55,574 bases of DNA from DAIDKA01 sp049792815 (lineage in GTDB: Bacteria > Pseudomonadota > Gammaproteobacteria > Steroidobacterales > Steroidobacteraceae). Made by a program: the position numbers and the translations under genes. The stretch spans positions 1-55,574 of the forward strand of contig JBARBG010000119.1 of assembly GCA_049792815.1 (NCBI GenBank), in the 5' to 3' direction. Of the stretch, positions 1-9,195 are shown in pieces. How positions within the stretch are numbered: position 1 is the first letter of the stretch; the number at the start of each line of letters is the position of its first letter. The notes beneath the pieces were generated by a model. That model was not told the origin of the DNA, did not search any database, and saw only the letters and a program-made list of their open reading frames with translations.

Positions 1-3000
1 GGACTGCGCGCGCCGCCGGCCGGGAGCGTGCTCGCGCCGGCGCCGGCTGCGGTGAGGCGGGAGATGCGGCCGAGATTCTCCAGGGCGCCGCCAACGGGAT
101 GCGCATCTTCGATGACTTGCGCCGTGACCGACAGGGCATGCTGGCCCATCTGGGCCATTGCCAGGCTCAGCGAAGGTGAGCGCAGCCCATGCCAGGTGGT
201 GACGATGGGGTCGCTCTCGTGCCCTGGAATGAGCTGCGCATCGGTGCGGGCAGTGGAGGGCCCTATGACCTCATCGCTGCTGCCCACCTCCTTGCCATCC
301 ACGTACCAGGTCAGGCGAGCGGTCCCCTGGCCCACGAAGTCCAGCTGCGCCCCGCCCACCAGATCCGCGTCACAGGAGCTGAACTGCGGCACCGCAGCGG
401 CGCCCGCGGCACCGGGTCGGAGAAATCCCGTGGCCGCGTTAACCTGCGGTTTCTTGATCGGCGCAGAGCCCGCGGCCGGTGCGGCGGTGGCCGCGGCACG
501 CGGACTTCGCAGCAGCACCGGGCGGGCTGTGCCGGTGCTGTCAGTACCCGGAAATCCGGTGATACGCAGTGCATGCAGCTGCAACGGGCCGCTGGCCGCC
601 GGATCCGTGCGATGCTGAATGATGACGGTCTGGCAGAAGGGCATATACGCCAGCGCCGCGTTGCCCGAATCGCCGGAGGATGGGGCCGCGTGCGACAGCA
701 GCCGCCCAAACAGGCCGCCGCCGCCGGCTGACAGGCTCACCTGCTGCGCGCCGTGTTGCTGCAGCGAGCCGGCGGGCAGCATGTAGACGCGCACATTGAA
801 GCTGCCCACTTCGCCATAGGCGTGGCCGAAGGCGCCCGGATTGCTGGCCGCGCTCAGATCAAACACCGCGGCGTTGCTGGTCTCGGTGTTGCTTGCGAAG
901 CAGGGTTGCCCGCCGCAGTACTGGCCATTCCACTGCACCGTGAGCGGTTCAACCGTGCCATCGCCCCAATCGACGAACACATTATTGAGGGACTCAGACT
1001 CCACCGGATTCTTCGGCTGATCGCTGACGGACTGCTGCGACTGCATCGCCCACGGCGCGCCGGACAAGTCCAGCTTGCCGCCAAACTGCCATTGATCGCC
1101 GACGTAGTCGGCCGTGGCCGTACGCCCGTTGCCGGAGATTGGCGCGCTGCCGGGGCGCGCACTGATGCCGATGATGACAACCCCTGACTGACTGGCCCGA
1201 CTCGCGTTTTGCAGCGTGAGCGTGGGGTCCTGCCAGGGCAGGGGCGAGGGCGCCGGGGATCCGCGCAATCGGGGCACGGCGCGCGGCGCCGCGCATGAAA
1301 GTCCCGTCGGCGCAGTGGGTAGATCCAGCAGCGGATCGCCCGTTTGGGGTTGTTTGATGGGTACCGCTTCTGAGGTCTCGACCACGAGCTCCTTGGCGAG
1401 ACCCAGCGCCTGCCGCTCGATGAGGCGGCCGCCGGTCCCCTGTACCGCCGCCGGGCTCAGGCAACTGTCGTAATAGGCGTGCAGGCCGACCACCTGCCAG
1501 GTGAGATCCCACCCCACCGCGGGCGCTGCAGTACCCGGTGCCGGATGCTCATTCACAATCTTGGTGGCGCGGGCGCCCAGCTTGCTGGTCAACTCGGCGA
1601 TCAAGCCATCATCGGGTGTGAGGCTGTGCGGCAGCGAGCCACCGGGCGATGCCGTCAGCGCCCGTGTGGCAATGAGCGTGCTGCCAGCATAAAAACGCAC
1701 CTCGTAGCGATCCGCGAGCCCGATATTGGCCTCGTGCCAGATCAGGGTCGTTTGATCATTGAGCACCGGGACATTGAATGTGCCGCCGACATCGCTGAAC
1801 TGGCCGGTGTAAAGTGGCCCGTCCAGCACCACGTGGCCGGAGCGGGATACCTGGGCCGGTTTGCATTCGCTGGGAGCGGGTCCGAAGCCCTGGCGCGGAA
1901 TCTCCGCAGAGCGCTGCACGAGCACGCTGGCGTCCTCGCGCAGAGCCACGAACGCGGAGCCGACATCAAGCGCCAGCCAGCGCAGGCCGGTGCTGGCATT
2001 GGCATCCACGCTCACATCCACGAGCGCCAGGCTTGGTGACTGGACCCGCAAGCCGCTGCGTAGTGTGATACCGCTCCCGAGATCGATCTTCAATTGCGGC
2101 ACCAGATTGATGCCGCGCAAAGTGAGGGTGTACTGCTCGCCGGTAAACAGGCGCGCGGGTGACACGGCGAGGATCACCGGCAGATTCGCGCCGGCGGCGG
2201 GGGCCGGTTGCGGCACCGGCACCGGCGGACCGCCGGCGACACTGCCCGCCATCACGGTAACCGTCGCTTCCGGGGATACCCGTACCGTACGGCCTGCTGC
2301 CAGCAGCGTCGGATGGCGAAGAAAGAGTGGCGCCTGCGCCGCCACCTGAATGGTCACCGTGGCCTCGGTGGCGCTGCTGACGTTGACCGGACCGCTGGCC
2401 GTGATGCCGGGACCGAAGCTGACGCCGATTCCGGGACTGAACCCGAGCCCATGCAGGCTCAACACGGCCTGCTGTCCCTGAGTCACTTGCCGCGGTGTCA
2501 CGAGGTTCAGAACCACGCCGCCCGCTGCCGCGGCCGGGGCGTTGACATCAATGAAGCCCGGTCCCTGCGTCTTCAGTGTCGGCAGCGCGGCCAGGGCACC
2601 GAGCGGTGCATACGTGACGGTGATGGTGTGATGGCCGCTCGGTGCGCTGCTCGCCACCTGGATACTCACTTGGGCATGCCCGGCATCACTGACCGCGACG
2701 GCACCCTGCACGGTGACGCCGGCGCCGAAATCCACGCGCATGCCGCTGTGCAGATTGCTGCCGTTCAGGCTCAGTGTGTACGCCTGGCCGTTGGTGAGTT
2801 CAGTGGGCGTCACTTGCGCCACGGTGGGCGCGGCACCGCTGGCGGCCGGGGCCGAGCCCGGGGCCGGCGCAGCCCTGACGGCAAGCGCGCTATTGGGCGC
2901 GCTCGTCACGGCACGATTAAATTGCTCGACAGCCACCGGACCTGCGGCCATCACAATGCTCGTCCACTGCGGCATGGCCAGCGCCACTGCCACGGCCGCC

Positions 3001-3032
3001 ACGCGCAACAGGCTACGGAGTAAGAATCTCAT
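1..3032 (-). CDS. Giant secreted IPT/TIG and PKD-like surface protein, C-terminus outside window
   Basis: Reading the minus strand from an ATG at 3032 gives an open frame of 1010 codons to the left edge with no stop, so the gene is partial. The first ~30 residues form a signal peptide (MRFLLRSLLRVAAVAVALAM, then a cleavage region near MAAGP). Three repeats resembling IPT/TIG domains lie at about residues 70-140, 165-260 and 280-360, with phrases such as TPTELTNGQAYTLSLNGSNL and SPARLFTGEQYTLTLRGINL. A PKD-like segment with DWGDGT is near residue 686, and an Ig-like segment with LTWYVDGKEVG is near residue 900. It overlaps the end of the upstream gene by 20 bases, so the two are probably translationally coupled. 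Plausible roles are adhesin, surface scaffold or secreted cargo; no enzymatic motif is seen. Confidence 0.85.
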   Translation of the reverse strand, partial: MRFLLRSLLRVAAVAVALAMPQWTSIVMAAGPVAVEQFNRAVTSAPNSALAVRAAPAPGSAPAASGAAPTVAQVTPTELTNGQAYTLSLNGSNLHSGMRVDFGAGVTVQGAVAVSDAGHAQVSIQVASSAPSGHHTITVTYAPLGALAALPTLKTQGPGFIDVNAPAAAAGGVVLNLVTPRQVTQGQQAVLSLHGLGFSPGIGVSFGPGITASGPVNVSSATEATVTIQVAAQAPLFLRHPTLLAAGRTVRVSPEATVTVMAGSVAGGPPVPVPQPAPAAGANLPVILAVSPARLFTGEQYTLTLRGINLVPQLKIDLGSGITLRSGLRVQSPSLALVDVSVDANASTGLRWLALDVGSAFVALREDASVLVQRSAEIPRQGFGPAPSECKPAQVSRSGHVVLDGPLYTGQFSDVGGTFNVPVLNDQTTLIWHEANIGLADRYEVRFYAGSTLIATRALTASPGGSLPHSLTPDDGLIAELTSKLGARATKIVNEHPAPGTAAPAVGWDLTWQVVGLHAYYDSCLSPAAVQGTGGRLIERQALGLAKELVVETSEAVPIKQPQTGDPLLDLPTAPTGLSCAAPRAVPRLRGSPAPSPLPWQDPTLTLQNASRASQSGVVIIGISARPGSAPISGNGRTATADYVGDQWQFGGKLDLSGAPWAMQSQQSVSDQPKNPVESESLNNVFVDWGDGTVEPLTVQWNGQYCGGQPCFASNTETSNAAVFDLSAASNPGAFGHAYGEVGSFNVRVYMLPAGSLQQHGAQQVSLSAGGGGLFGRLLSHAAPSSGDSGNAALAYMPFCQTVIIQHRTDPAASGPLQLHALRITGFPGTDSTGTARPVLLRSPRAAATAAPAAGSAPIKKPQVNAATGFLRPGAAGAAAVPQFSSCDADLVGGAQLDFVGQGTARLTWYVDGKEVGSSDEVIGPSTARTDAQLIPGHESDPIVTTWHGLRSPSLSLAMAQMGQHALSVTAQVIEDAHPVGGALENLGRISRLTAAGAGASTLPAGGARS

Positions 3033-4116
3033 AGAAGGCACTGCGTCCAAGAATTTCGGCATCCGCGCCGACGGCCACGATGCGCCAGCGGTACGCCTGG
3101 CCGGATTTCAGGTGAGTCTGGGCGAGCGCGCTCAATGCCGCATCGCGCTGTGCCGCCGGCAACCATTCCCCCGAGATCGGCACTGCGCCCTGTTCGGCGC
3201 TATCGGCCTCATAGAACTCCAGCCGATACGCCACCGCACCGGCGGCCGGCTGCCATTGAAATCGCGTACCGGCCGCAAGCGTCGCGTGCTGTTCCGGGCT
3301 GATGATCGCCACCGGGGGCACCTGCGTGGCATCGTCCTCCACGGCGTAGGGCAGCACCAATCCGGAGAAGGGCACCACCGGATCGCGCACCCGAAAGCGC
3401 ACGAGGTAGGTGCCCGCGAGCAGCGAGGGCAGGGGGGGACTGGTGACCTCGGTCAATCCTCCGCCTTGAAGATTGATCGCGGCGCTGCCAAGCGGAACGA
3501 ATACGGGCTGCCCGCGGGTGGACGGCGGTGAGGCCACTTCCCAGATGCCATTGAGCGTGCCGCTGCCGGAGAAGTTGATCTCGGCGATGGCCGCGATGAT
3601 CTCGCCCGGCTCGGCCACGCGGATGAGCTGTCGGTCATCGAAGTGCAGGCTCACGCGCGCTAGAGTCAACGGACCACTGGCACTGCCACCCAGGGCGAGG
3701 GTCACTTGGGCCGTCAGTTTGTAGTTCGCCGCAAGGAAAGTGCGCGTCAGCGTGAGCGTGTTCACGCCGGACTGCAGCGCCGCGGCAATGGTCGCGGGGG
3801 CGAGCGTGAAGGATTCCGCGACGCTCGCCTGGCTGCCGGGAGGCACGCGCACGGTCAGCGCTGTCGGATCCACTTGCAGCACGGTGCCATTCGGTGTCGT
3901 GACCAAGCCCTGAGGTGCAACAAGTGTGATGCTTCCCCCAGCCGCCGCGGTGAAAATGGCCGGAATCTGCACCGTCCAGGTGAGCATGGTCGGTAGAGTC
4001 GATTGCAGGTTCGCGGTCAGCGTACTGGGTGTGACGAAGGCGCCGGCATTGGCCGCCTGCGCCGTGGGCGCAGTGCCGAGCAGTGCCAGCGTCATCAGTA
4101 CGCAAAGCGGGCGCAC
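3013..4116 (-). CDS. Secreted Ig/FN3-like protein of a surface operon
   Basis: The 367-residue protein has a clear signal peptide (MRPLCVLMTLALLGTAPTAQ, cleavage near AQAANA). The body is beta-rich, with repeated Ig-like strands, and the last ~90 residues look like a fibronectin type III or Ig fold (FQWQPAAGAVAYRLEFYE, then YRWRIVAVGADAE). The start is a GTG placed one base after the TGA of the upstream barrel gene; GGGAG lies about 9 bases before it. An ATG seven codons further in is an alternative. No catalytic motif was found. Its place between a predicted barrel and a giant Ig-like protein suggests a periplasmic or surface partner that links the two. I do not recognise a named family. Confidence 0.8.
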   Translation of the reverse strand: MRPLCVLMTLALLGTAPTAQAANAGAFVTPSTLTANLQSTLPTMLTWTVQIPAIFTAAAGGSITLVAPQGLVTTPNGTVLQVDPTALTVRVPPGSQASVAESFTLAPATIAAALQSGVNTLTLTRTFLAANYKLTAQVTLALGGSASGPLTLARVSLHFDDRQLIRVAEPGEIIAAIAEINFSGSGTLNGIWEVASPPSTRGQPVFVPLGSAAINLQGGGLTEVTSPPLPSLLAGTYLVRFRVRDPVVPFSGLVLPYAVEDDATQVPPVAIISPEQHATLAAGTRFQWQPAAGAVAYRLEFYEADSAEQGAVPISGEWLPAAQRDAALSALAQTHLKSGQAYRWRIVAVGADAEILGRSAFYEILTP

Positions 4117-4117
4117 G

Positions 4118-6250
4118 TCATTGATCTCCCAGACTGAGTGGCCAGCGGGTACTGAATGTCAGGAAGCTCTGGAGGCCGCGCGCGGCGAGAGGCGAGAACC
4201 CCTGCGTCGTGAGCACGGAGGTGTTGAGCCCCGAGGACTCGTTCCAGCTGCAGGACAGTCCGACGTCCAGACCGCCGCGGTGAGTGGTGGCGGCGATGGC
4301 ATGCCAGGTAAGCTGCGCAGTCGCGGTCTTCAGCACCACCGCATTGCCAACCGGCTGAGGCGGCAATGTCCCGGGCAGTACCTGCTGGGTGTTGTGGTTA
4401 ATGGTCAGGGTCACCGCGGCGGTGAGGCGATCAACCCAGAAGGTATCACCGCCGGTCAAGGAGTAATTGTTGTCGCGTGTGTGCGTATCCTGGGTCAAAT
4501 CATGGGTATCGAGCCGCTGCACATTCATCGCGATAAAGCTGCCGGCGCCCAAGGTGACCGTTGCGCCAAGGGTCGGACCGGCCGAGCGGGTGTCGTCCTG
4601 TTGGTGGGTGTAGTCACGGAAGTCCCCGCGCGCGAGTCCGATCTGCCAGGACAGCTTCGGATAGGCAAAATTCAACCCGTAGGTGCCGTTGACAGAATCG
4701 CTGTCGGTGGGCTGGGTACCGCTGGGCTCGGTAATATTGTGCGCACGCGCGTCCTGGCGCGAGAGATTGACGCTGGGAGTTCCGAGCCAACTAGTCACGG
4801 ACATGGGCAAAGTCGGGCCGTAGCTGAGCGAGGCGCTGCGCGGCAGGCTGCGCACGGTGGCGAGCGCCGGATTGTCATCGGTATTGTCCTGGGTGAAGCC
4901 GTCGACCAGTCCTACGGAAACACCCTGGCCGCTGAGGCTGGCCTGGGCAGTGGTCGAGCGCCGGTCCGGCGTCAAACTGGGATTGCCCAAGCTCGTGAAA
5001 TACGTTCCCACGTCCTGATACGTGGCGTTGACGGAGGCGGACCACTTCTCGCTTAACGGATGGCTGAAGTTCAGCCCAAAACTGTAGGCAGTGTCATTAA
5101 CTTGCTGGGCGGTGCCGCCCATGGTCGCGGGAAAATCAAACTCGGAGCGCGCGTACTGCGCATTGAGTTGCGTGGCGATGCCGGGAATTGAGCCGGTCGC
5201 GCCGAAGAACCAGGCATTGCCGGAGCCCGGCTGGACGTTCGTGACACCCCCCAGAGTCCCGGTGCCGCTGGGCGGAAACATGCCGTTGCCGCCGGGGTAG
5301 GGCACCACGGTACTCAACCCTCCGGGGGAGGTGCCCGTCACGTAGCCCGCCTGGAGGGTCAGTGCCTTGGGTGCGGCGCTTATGGGATGCAGCTGCAACA
5401 CCGCGCCGCTCACTTCATCATCAGAGTTGCCGATGCCCAGCCCGCCGTAGAAGCCCGCCAGTGAGCTGTCGCGCACCGAAAAAGCCGTGGCATCGGCGGC
5501 CAAGGGCAGATCGGCAAGACGCGCCGAAATTCCGCGGCGCGACAGCCCTGAGATGACCAAATTGTCGAAGGGCAGGGTTTGATCGCCCAGAATCAAATCA
5601 CTCTGGCCGCGCTTGATGGCCAGCTGCATCTGTGCCGGCTGCACACCTTGGCCACTGACCGCGGCCGTGCCATTGCTCGTTCCATACAGACCATTGAGAG
5701 TCGCCTCCGCCGTCCACTCGGACATTTTGGCGATGGCCTTCAAATCAAAGGTCCCATTGAGGGTGAAGCCCGGTGGCGCCGGCGCCGTCAGATTCGATTG
5801 CGCGATGCGCTGGCTGGCCGTGGCGCCGAGGTTGCCTTTCACAGACCAGCCGCGGCTTGGCGTCGGCGGCTTGTTTTTGGCCTGCTCGGTGAAGTGCCAT
5901 TCCCCGTGGGTCATGGGTTGGCCCGTGGCGTCGTACTCCACCACACGCAGCTCGTGCGCGCCCGCCTCGAGCGGCTGCGGCGGCGCATACAGGATCTTCC
6001 CGGATGCAATACGCGCGATCGCTGTCACATCAATATGGTCGATCTCAATGGCAAGACCCGCCAGCTGGGACGAACTCAGATCAGTGGGTAGGCCGATTTC
6101 AATCGGATCGCCGATCGTAAGCGCAGCACTGGCCGGGGTGCTGAGGGTCCAATCCGCTAGCGCAGACGCCGGGGTCGCAGGGATGCTGCAAACGCCGCCA
6201 GTCACGGCCATTAGGCAAGCCTTGGAAACGCTCGCAGGACGTGCAGGCAT
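4118..6250 (-). CDS. Predicted outer-membrane beta-barrel protein with N-terminal Ig-like domain
   Basis: First gene of the minus-strand operon, 710 residues. The ATG has GGGAG five bases upstream. The N-terminus resembles a signal region ending near ATPASALA. An Ig-like domain of roughly 100 residues follows (GDPIEIGLPTDLSSSQLAGL through EAGAHELRVVEYDATGQP), then a proline-containing linker. The remainder alternates short polar and aromatic strands as in barrel proteins (YSFGLNFSHPLSEKWSASVN, YGLNFAYPKLSWQIGLARGD, FLTFSTRWPLSLGDQ). The final residue is Gln rather than the usual terminal Phe or Trp, which is unusual for a BAM substrate. The most likely role is an outer-membrane anchor or export channel for the two downstream secreted proteins. 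No TonB box or plug domain is evident. Confidence 0.75.
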   Translation of the reverse strand: MPARPASVSKACLMAVTGGVCSIPATPASALADWTLSTPASAALTIGDPIEIGLPTDLSSSQLAGLAIEIDHIDVTAIARIASGKILYAPPQPLEAGAHELRVVEYDATGQPMTHGEWHFTEQAKNKPPTPSRGWSVKGNLGATASQRIAQSNLTAPAPPGFTLNGTFDLKAIAKMSEWTAEATLNGLYGTSNGTAAVSGQGVQPAQMQLAIKRGQSDLILGDQTLPFDNLVISGLSRRGISARLADLPLAADATAFSVRDSSLAGFYGGLGIGNSDDEVSGAVLQLHPISAAPKALTLQAGYVTGTSPGGLSTVVPYPGGNGMFPPSGTGTLGGVTNVQPGSGNAWFFGATGSIPGIATQLNAQYARSEFDFPATMGGTAQQVNDTAYSFGLNFSHPLSEKWSASVNATYQDVGTYFTSLGNPSLTPDRRSTTAQASLSGQGVSVGLVDGFTQDNTDDNPALATVRSLPRSASLSYGPTLPMSVTSWLGTPSVNLSRQDARAHNITEPSGTQPTDSDSVNGTYGLNFAYPKLSWQIGLARGDFRDYTHQQDDTRSAGPTLGATVTLGAGSFIAMNVQRLDTHDLTQDTHTRDNNYSLTGGDTFWVDRLTAAVTLTINHNTQQVLPGTLPPQPVGNAVVLKTATAQLTWHAIAATTHRGGLDVGLSCSWNESSGLNTSVLTTQGFSPLAARGLQSFLTFSTRWPLSLGDQ

Positions 6251-6359
6251 TACGGCTCCCGGGAATGGCTCCCCGGGACGGCATCGTAATGGTTCGTAAC
6301 CCTGTTGGCCAACAATCGGATCAGTTCCGAGTGCCGTGCAACATGGCCGCCTCAGTTCG

Positions 6360-6375
6360 CATAATGTATATTATG
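6360..6375 (-). promoter_or_regulatory. AT-rich inverted repeat, possible promoter or operator of the surface operon
   Basis: The 16 bases read CATAATATACATTATG on the minus strand, with CATAAT and ATTATG arms around a 4-base centre. They sit in a short AT-rich patch between the upstream hydrolase stop (6376) and the barrel gene start (6250). CATAAT matches a -10 box at 5 of 6 positions, but no convincing -35 lies at the right distance. This could equally be a regulator site. Confidence 0.3.
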
Positions 6376-7923
6376 TTAATAAGATAATCTCTTTGATCTA
6401 GCATCCCAATTGGGATTCGTACACAGCCCGCACTTCGTGCCCACGAACATCGCACTGGCGGCTTTGTCACCCTTGAGCTGCCATAGAGCCCAGTTCGAAG
6501 CGACCGTCGCGAACTCGCCGCCGCCGGGCTGCATCACGGTTCCAACGTGACCCACACCATGCAGCGCGCCATAGAACACCGGCAGGGTTTCGATGGCGTC
6601 GTATGCGGCCTTCGAGGGCGCCATCATGAAGTCGCTGTCGTGGCCATTGATCAGCAGCACCGGCCCGTGCAGCTTCTTCAAGCTATCGTCGGTGGTGCCA
6701 TAGTTGAATACACCGATGGTGGCCACACGCGGGTCCGCGCCCAGCTCGATTGCCAGCTCTCCGCCGCAGGACTGGCCCATGACGGCGACTCGTTTCGTCT
6801 CGATCTTGCCCTGCAACGGTGAGCCGGGGCGAGAATTCTCCCGCGTCGCCCAGTCAATGGCGGCCTTCAGGTCATCCCCGGTGGCCTGGCGGCCAGGAGC
6901 ACCGTCCCGGGGCTGGCCCGCAGTGGTGATGACGAGGAAGCCGTGCGACGCGATTGTCGAGAGCAAGGCGTCGTAAACCGGTGTGTCGAAGGTGCAGCCA
7001 CCATTGCCCCAGGCCACCACTGGCAGGCGGTCCCGCGGCCCGATCTGGTCAAGGCTGTCGGGTCGGAAGGCTTTGAGGCCGGGTGCTCCAAAGGCAGCCG
7101 CGGAAGTGGCCCGGTATGGCCCCTGCTCTGCCTTTGGCCCTGTTGCGACGGCTGGCGGCGGACCACCAAAGAACGCGCCCTGAATCTTGCCGTCCGCGGA
7201 CAGTATGATTTGCCAGTTCGAGGTGCCGTGCTCGTGATGGACTTCGTAAGCATCCATTCCCTGGGGTGTGACATTGAGGAACTTGAGCGATTGAATCGCG
7301 CCCAGTGATTGGGCGCTCGCCTGGAGCCGGGGCAGCTGGTCGCGGGTCGCCGCCGCAAACTGCGGAGCCATTTCGTCGTAATTGGGCATGCCCGCGAGCA
7401 AACCTGCAAATAGATGGCGTACCGCTGCCTCGCTCCCCGGCAAGGGGGTCTGGCTTTTCACGCGCGCGTTCACCTCATCCTGCAACTGTTTCGCGCTCTG
7501 CTCGAGCTGTGCGGCGCGCTGGTCATCGATTCGCGGTGCGGTAATCTGCGCGGGGCCCTGATGCAGGGTCAGCGCAGTGGCATGCCCTTGTGCGTCCGCG
7601 ACGAAGGTGATCTGAGCGTTCACCTGCTTCACGACGAACTCCGTCTTGCTGCTTGGGGTTAACTCGAGCGCGCCCTGACCCGTCAGCTGGCCAAACAAGT
7701 GGGTCCCGTTCCGTGAGACGGTCATCATCACGGTATCGCTGAATTTGTAGTGCCCCACATAGCCGTCATAGACGGAAGGATCGATGGTGATCGCCGCTTG
7801 AGGCTGGCTGCCGGCGGTGGTGGGGGTCGGCGGCGGCGCCTGCGCCAGTGCGTTCAGACAGACGGCCGTGAAGCCAAGAAGCGCCGCGCACAGCTTCCAC
7901 CCTCGAAAAAGGTATCGGGGCAT
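6376..7923 (-). CDS. Exported alpha/beta hydrolase (chlorophyllase/PETase-like fold)
   Basis: The protein has 515 residues, with a signal peptide ending near LNALAQA. Residues ~50-130 resemble the small beta domain often attached to serine hydrolases (YDGYVGHYKFSDTVMMTVSR). A middle helical region follows, and the C-terminal half is an alpha/beta hydrolase. The nucleophile elbow is VAVMGQSCGGELAIELG (G-x-S-x-G-G), followed by GPVLLINGHDSDFM (likely acidic residue) and ALHGVGHVGT (likely catalytic His). Upstream, GAGGGA lies 8 bases before the ATG. It is probably a periplasmic or secreted esterase; the substrate cannot be told. The C-terminus has a CGLC pair, perhaps a disulfide. Confidence 0.8.
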   Translation of the reverse strand: MPRYLFRGWKLCAALLGFTAVCLNALAQAPPPTPTTAGSQPQAAITIDPSVYDGYVGHYKFSDTVMMTVSRNGTHLFGQLTGQGALELTPSSKTEFVVKQVNAQITFVADAQGHATALTLHQGPAQITAPRIDDQRAAQLEQSAKQLQDEVNARVKSQTPLPGSEAAVRHLFAGLLAGMPNYDEMAPQFAAATRDQLPRLQASAQSLGAIQSLKFLNVTPQGMDAYEVHHEHGTSNWQIILSADGKIQGAFFGGPPPAVATGPKAEQGPYRATSAAAFGAPGLKAFRPDSLDQIGPRDRLPVVAWGNGGCTFDTPVYDALLSTIASHGFLVITTAGQPRDGAPGRQATGDDLKAAIDWATRENSRPGSPLQGKIETKRVAVMGQSCGGELAIELGADPRVATIGVFNYGTTDDSLKKLHGPVLLINGHDSDFMMAPSKAAYDAIETLPVFYGALHGVGHVGTVMQPGGGEFATVASNWALWQLKGDKAASAMFVGTKCGLCTNPNWDARSKRLSY

Positions 7924-7978
7924 GATTGTTGTCCCTCGTTCAACAAAAGGAACGGAATCCGGACATTGCTCGAAGTGA

Positions 7979-9124
7979 TCAGTGTGCGTCGTCTTTCACC
8001 AGGGGACAAGTCAGCGTCGTCCTTTCACCCTCCTGAATCTGAACTTCCTGCGCTGGTGTGGCGCCGCATAGGTAGGTAATCCTGCAGTACTTGACCTGGC
8101 CGAAATCCGGATCTCCCGCCAATTGATTGCCGCAGGTCACCACGCAAGATTCGTACTCGCCCGTGCAAAGAGACCTGAGCTGATTGGTTACACTATAGAA
8201 TTGGCCGTTACGAGGACTCTGGTAAATGGCGCTCTGGATTTTTGGTCGTGGTCTTTCGGCCGTGGGAGTAACCATCGGCTCGCCAAGCTCCGTCGCACGC
8301 AGCAGACTGTAGTGCGTCACGCAAATCATGCGATCATCATGTTTCTCAAGGTCTTCCAGCCACTGTTCATGATCCGTCGCGAGTCCCTGGACCTCACAGT
8401 TACGGTCGCGATTGCGTATCCAGGATCGTTGCTGAAGACGCAGGGCCTGCTGGTCGTTGTCAGCCAGCTGCTGCATCCGATCCTGATAGGCAACGTTCAG
8501 CGCTTCATCAGAGTCGCGAAGCGCCTTTACCAGGCAGTCTGCGATGAGTTCACGACTTGTCGCTACATCGCAGTGCACGATCTCACTCTTTTCGACCTCG
8601 ATCAGCGGTAGCCGGCGGACGACCACGGATCTCACCGTGAGCGTGGAGCCCTCCGCCGCGAAGACGCTTACCGGCCGGTCAATCGTCGAATAGTCGCCTT
8701 GATCCTCGAAGCGCAGCTCGTTATCGACATAGACCATCTGCCTTGAGGCAGTAACCACCCAGCGCACCGTGACGTACTGATTGACCGGAATGCCACCTAC
8801 TCCGCTCCTGTGCTTCCCATTGGCGGGGCCACCATCGACGCGCAATTGCGTCCGGTTCAATTCCCAATTGAAGATGATCTGATCGGCGGCATAGGTCAGC
8901 CTGAGATTGGTTGAATCAGTCTTTGCGACTACCGTGATCTCAACCGGCGGCCGAAAGCTGCAAGTGGTGCTGAGCGGTTGGCCCCAGCCCGTGTGGCTCG
9001 TGAGTACTATGCCCTGCGCACTCGTGATTGACGCACAGTTGGCGCGATCGGACTGCGCCATGGCCACAGGCTTCGCCATCAGAAACATGACGGCGCCGAG
9101 CAACAAACACTTTGATTGCACCAT
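7979..9124 (-). CDS. Exported LprI-like (DUF1311) protein with N-terminal ConA-like module
   Basis: The protein has 381 residues and a signal peptide ending near KPVAMAQ. Residues ~30-170 look like a concanavalin/LamG-type beta sandwich (VTVRWVVTASRQMVYVDNEL). Residues ~185-280 carry the lysozyme-inhibitor LprI pattern: paired cysteines (DCLVKALRDSDEALNVAYQD, then LRLQQRSWIRNRDRNCEVQG). The C-terminal ~80 residues hold more cysteines and are unassigned. LprI-type domains are known to inhibit lysozyme in some mycobacterial and proteobacterial proteins; here that role is only inferred. No strong ribosome site is seen close to the ATG. Confidence 0.7.
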   Translation of the reverse strand: MVQSKCLLLGAVMFLMAKPVAMAQSDRANCASITSAQGIVLTSHTGWGQPLSTTCSFRPPVEITVVAKTDSTNLRLTYAADQIIFNWELNRTQLRVDGGPANGKHRSGVGGIPVNQYVTVRWVVTASRQMVYVDNELRFEDQGDYSTIDRPVSVFAAEGSTLTVRSVVVRRLPLIEVEKSEIVHCDVATSRELIADCLVKALRDSDEALNVAYQDRMQQLADNDQQALRLQQRSWIRNRDRNCEVQGLATDHEQWLEDLEKHDDRMICVTHYSLLRATELGEPMVTPTAERPRPKIQSAIYQSPRNGQFYSVTNQLRSLCTGEYESCVVTCGNQLAGDPDFGQVKYCRITYLCGATPAQEVQIQEGERTTLTCPLVKDDAH

Positions 9125-9195
9125 GAGGCAGCAGAATGCTCCGCAATTCAGTCACGGTAAAGACAGAATTATGGCCAATTCTGTGCTTCGTTCCA

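Noticed and set aside
28..2349. Many plus-strand frames of 60-190 codons in the first 2.3 kb
   Set aside because: They lie opposite one continuous 1010-codon minus-strand frame that has a signal peptide and recognisable domains, so they are antisense shadows in GC-rich DNA.
3926..5056. A 376-codon plus-strand frame
   Set aside because: It lies opposite the barrel and Ig/FN3 genes, has no ribosome site and shows no family features.
6403..6416. Perfect palindrome ATCCCAATTGGGAT
   Set aside because: It lies inside the coding end of the hydrolase and encodes the residues NPNWD; no promoter is close by, so it is probably coincidental. It also does not match the VanR-like operator.
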